DNA of 64,000 nt from Mycoplasmopsis equigenitalium (GTDB lineage Bacteria > Bacillota_I > Bacilli_A > Mycoplasmatales > Metamycoplasmataceae): NCBI RefSeq assembly GCF_024498255.1, contig NZ_CP101808.1, positions 248,001 through 312,000 on the forward strand, in the 5' to 3' direction. This document shows, in pieces, positions 63,407-64,000 of this stretch. Position 1 is the first letter of the stretch; every line of letters starts with the position of its first letter. The notes beneath the pieces are model-generated. The model searched no databases. It worked only from the letters and a program-made list of their open reading frames with translations, and was not told the origin of the DNA. The position numbers and the translations under genes were made by a program.

Positions 63407-64000
63407 ATGGATAACCCAATTGTAACTATATTAATGCCAGTTTATAACGCTATGTCATCCATTGATAAAACGATTGATGCTATTTTAAAACAGACTAATC
63501 CTAATTTTAAAGTGTTAATTATTGACGATTGTAGTACGGATGGAACATACACTTATTTAAAAGAAAAAATTAAAAACGATAAGCGATTCACGATTTTGAA
63601 ATCGCCACAAAACATAGGTATAGGGGCAATGCGTGATTTGCTTATTAGTAAGTGTGATACAAAGTACTTTTTCTTTTTAGATGATGACGATTTTATTTAC
63701 AAAAATGCGATGAAAAAAATGATTAAAGTTGCTGAAAAAACTGATGCTGATATGATTACATCAAAGTACAAAATTAAATTTGTATGAAAGAAGCTTTTTA
63801 TAGTTATTATGCCGCCTTTTTACAAATGGTGTGGTATTAAAGGAGCAAGCGATTTTCTTCTACATAATATGACTTTTTTCTGAGGTTATTTTGTAAAAAA
63901 AGAGTATTATGATAGTTTAAATTTAATAATAGGCGCAACGTTTTATGAAGATGTTTTCCCACCTGTTAAAATGTTTTTAAATGCAAGAAGTTACGCTCAT
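63407..64000 (+). CDS. Family 2 glycosyltransferase, copy 2 (truncated by window end)
   Basis: A tandem paralogue of the preceding gene: VTILMPVYNAMSSIDKTID, LIIDDCSTDGTYTYL, FFFLDDDDFIYKNAMKKM, and IIGATFYEDVFPPVKMFLNA appear at the same positions. Start at ATG 63407 with an AGAAGGATAAGT site; TGA 63785-63787 is Trp, so the frame continues past it to the window end. Likely a diverged acceptor specificity in the same glycan pathway. Confidence 0.88.

Overview
The window is a very A+T-rich piece of a mollicute chromosome, most likely a Mycoplasma of the hominis/synoviae/pulmonis type. The decisive evidence is that UGA must be read as tryptophan: rpoD, dnaG, glyS, secDF, dnaJ, pgi, ppa, der, galE and nearly every other gene stay intact only if in-frame TGA codons sit at Trp positions. 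The species cannot be named from the sequence. All CDS coordinates use genetic code 4.

Layout. 1-8056: end of a membrane-protein gene, a DUF3137-like gene, the glyS-dnaG-rpoD operon (minus), and an S1-domain gene overlapping a degenerate phosphoglucose-isomerase paralogue. 8053-15709: a NERD / YgjP-metallopeptidase pair, a fused secDF, a decayed BspA-like lipoprotein between two decayed direct repeats, and ruvAB. 16083-37488: an accessory surface-antigen island of four very large (about 1400-1600 aa) paralogous membrane-anchored proteins on the minus strand. They are made of about ten 80-110 aa modules ending in a GF motif. Three small plus-strand coiled-coil genes alternate with them, and three promoters carry A/T homopolymers of 16-17 bases. 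37614-58902: housekeeping genes: rpmF, tmcAL, nox, a Nudix gene, dnaX-ybaB-recR, pgi-ppa, tRNA-Thr, dnaJ with CIRCE, cmk-der, recU, plsC-scpA-scpB, mutM-smr, tsaC, tRNA-Arg, a second dnaJ-type gene, pepA, and gpsA-tig-yneF. 59056-61054: a Type II restriction-modification pair, probably HinfI-like. 61376-64000: galE followed by tandem GT2 glycosyltransferases.

How it fits together. The housekeeping segments are compact, with overlapping genes, shared bidirectional terminators and apparently leaderless promoters. The island shows a 5.6 kb tandem duplication, an 800-bp mosaic segment bounded by microhomologies, homopolymer-linked promoters and single-base homopolymer frameshifts in one copy. That is the signature of a locus diversified by recombination and slippage. 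The most unusual single gene is the catalytically stripped PGI paralogue coupled to an S1 RNA-binding protein; an apparently active pgi lies 36 kb away.
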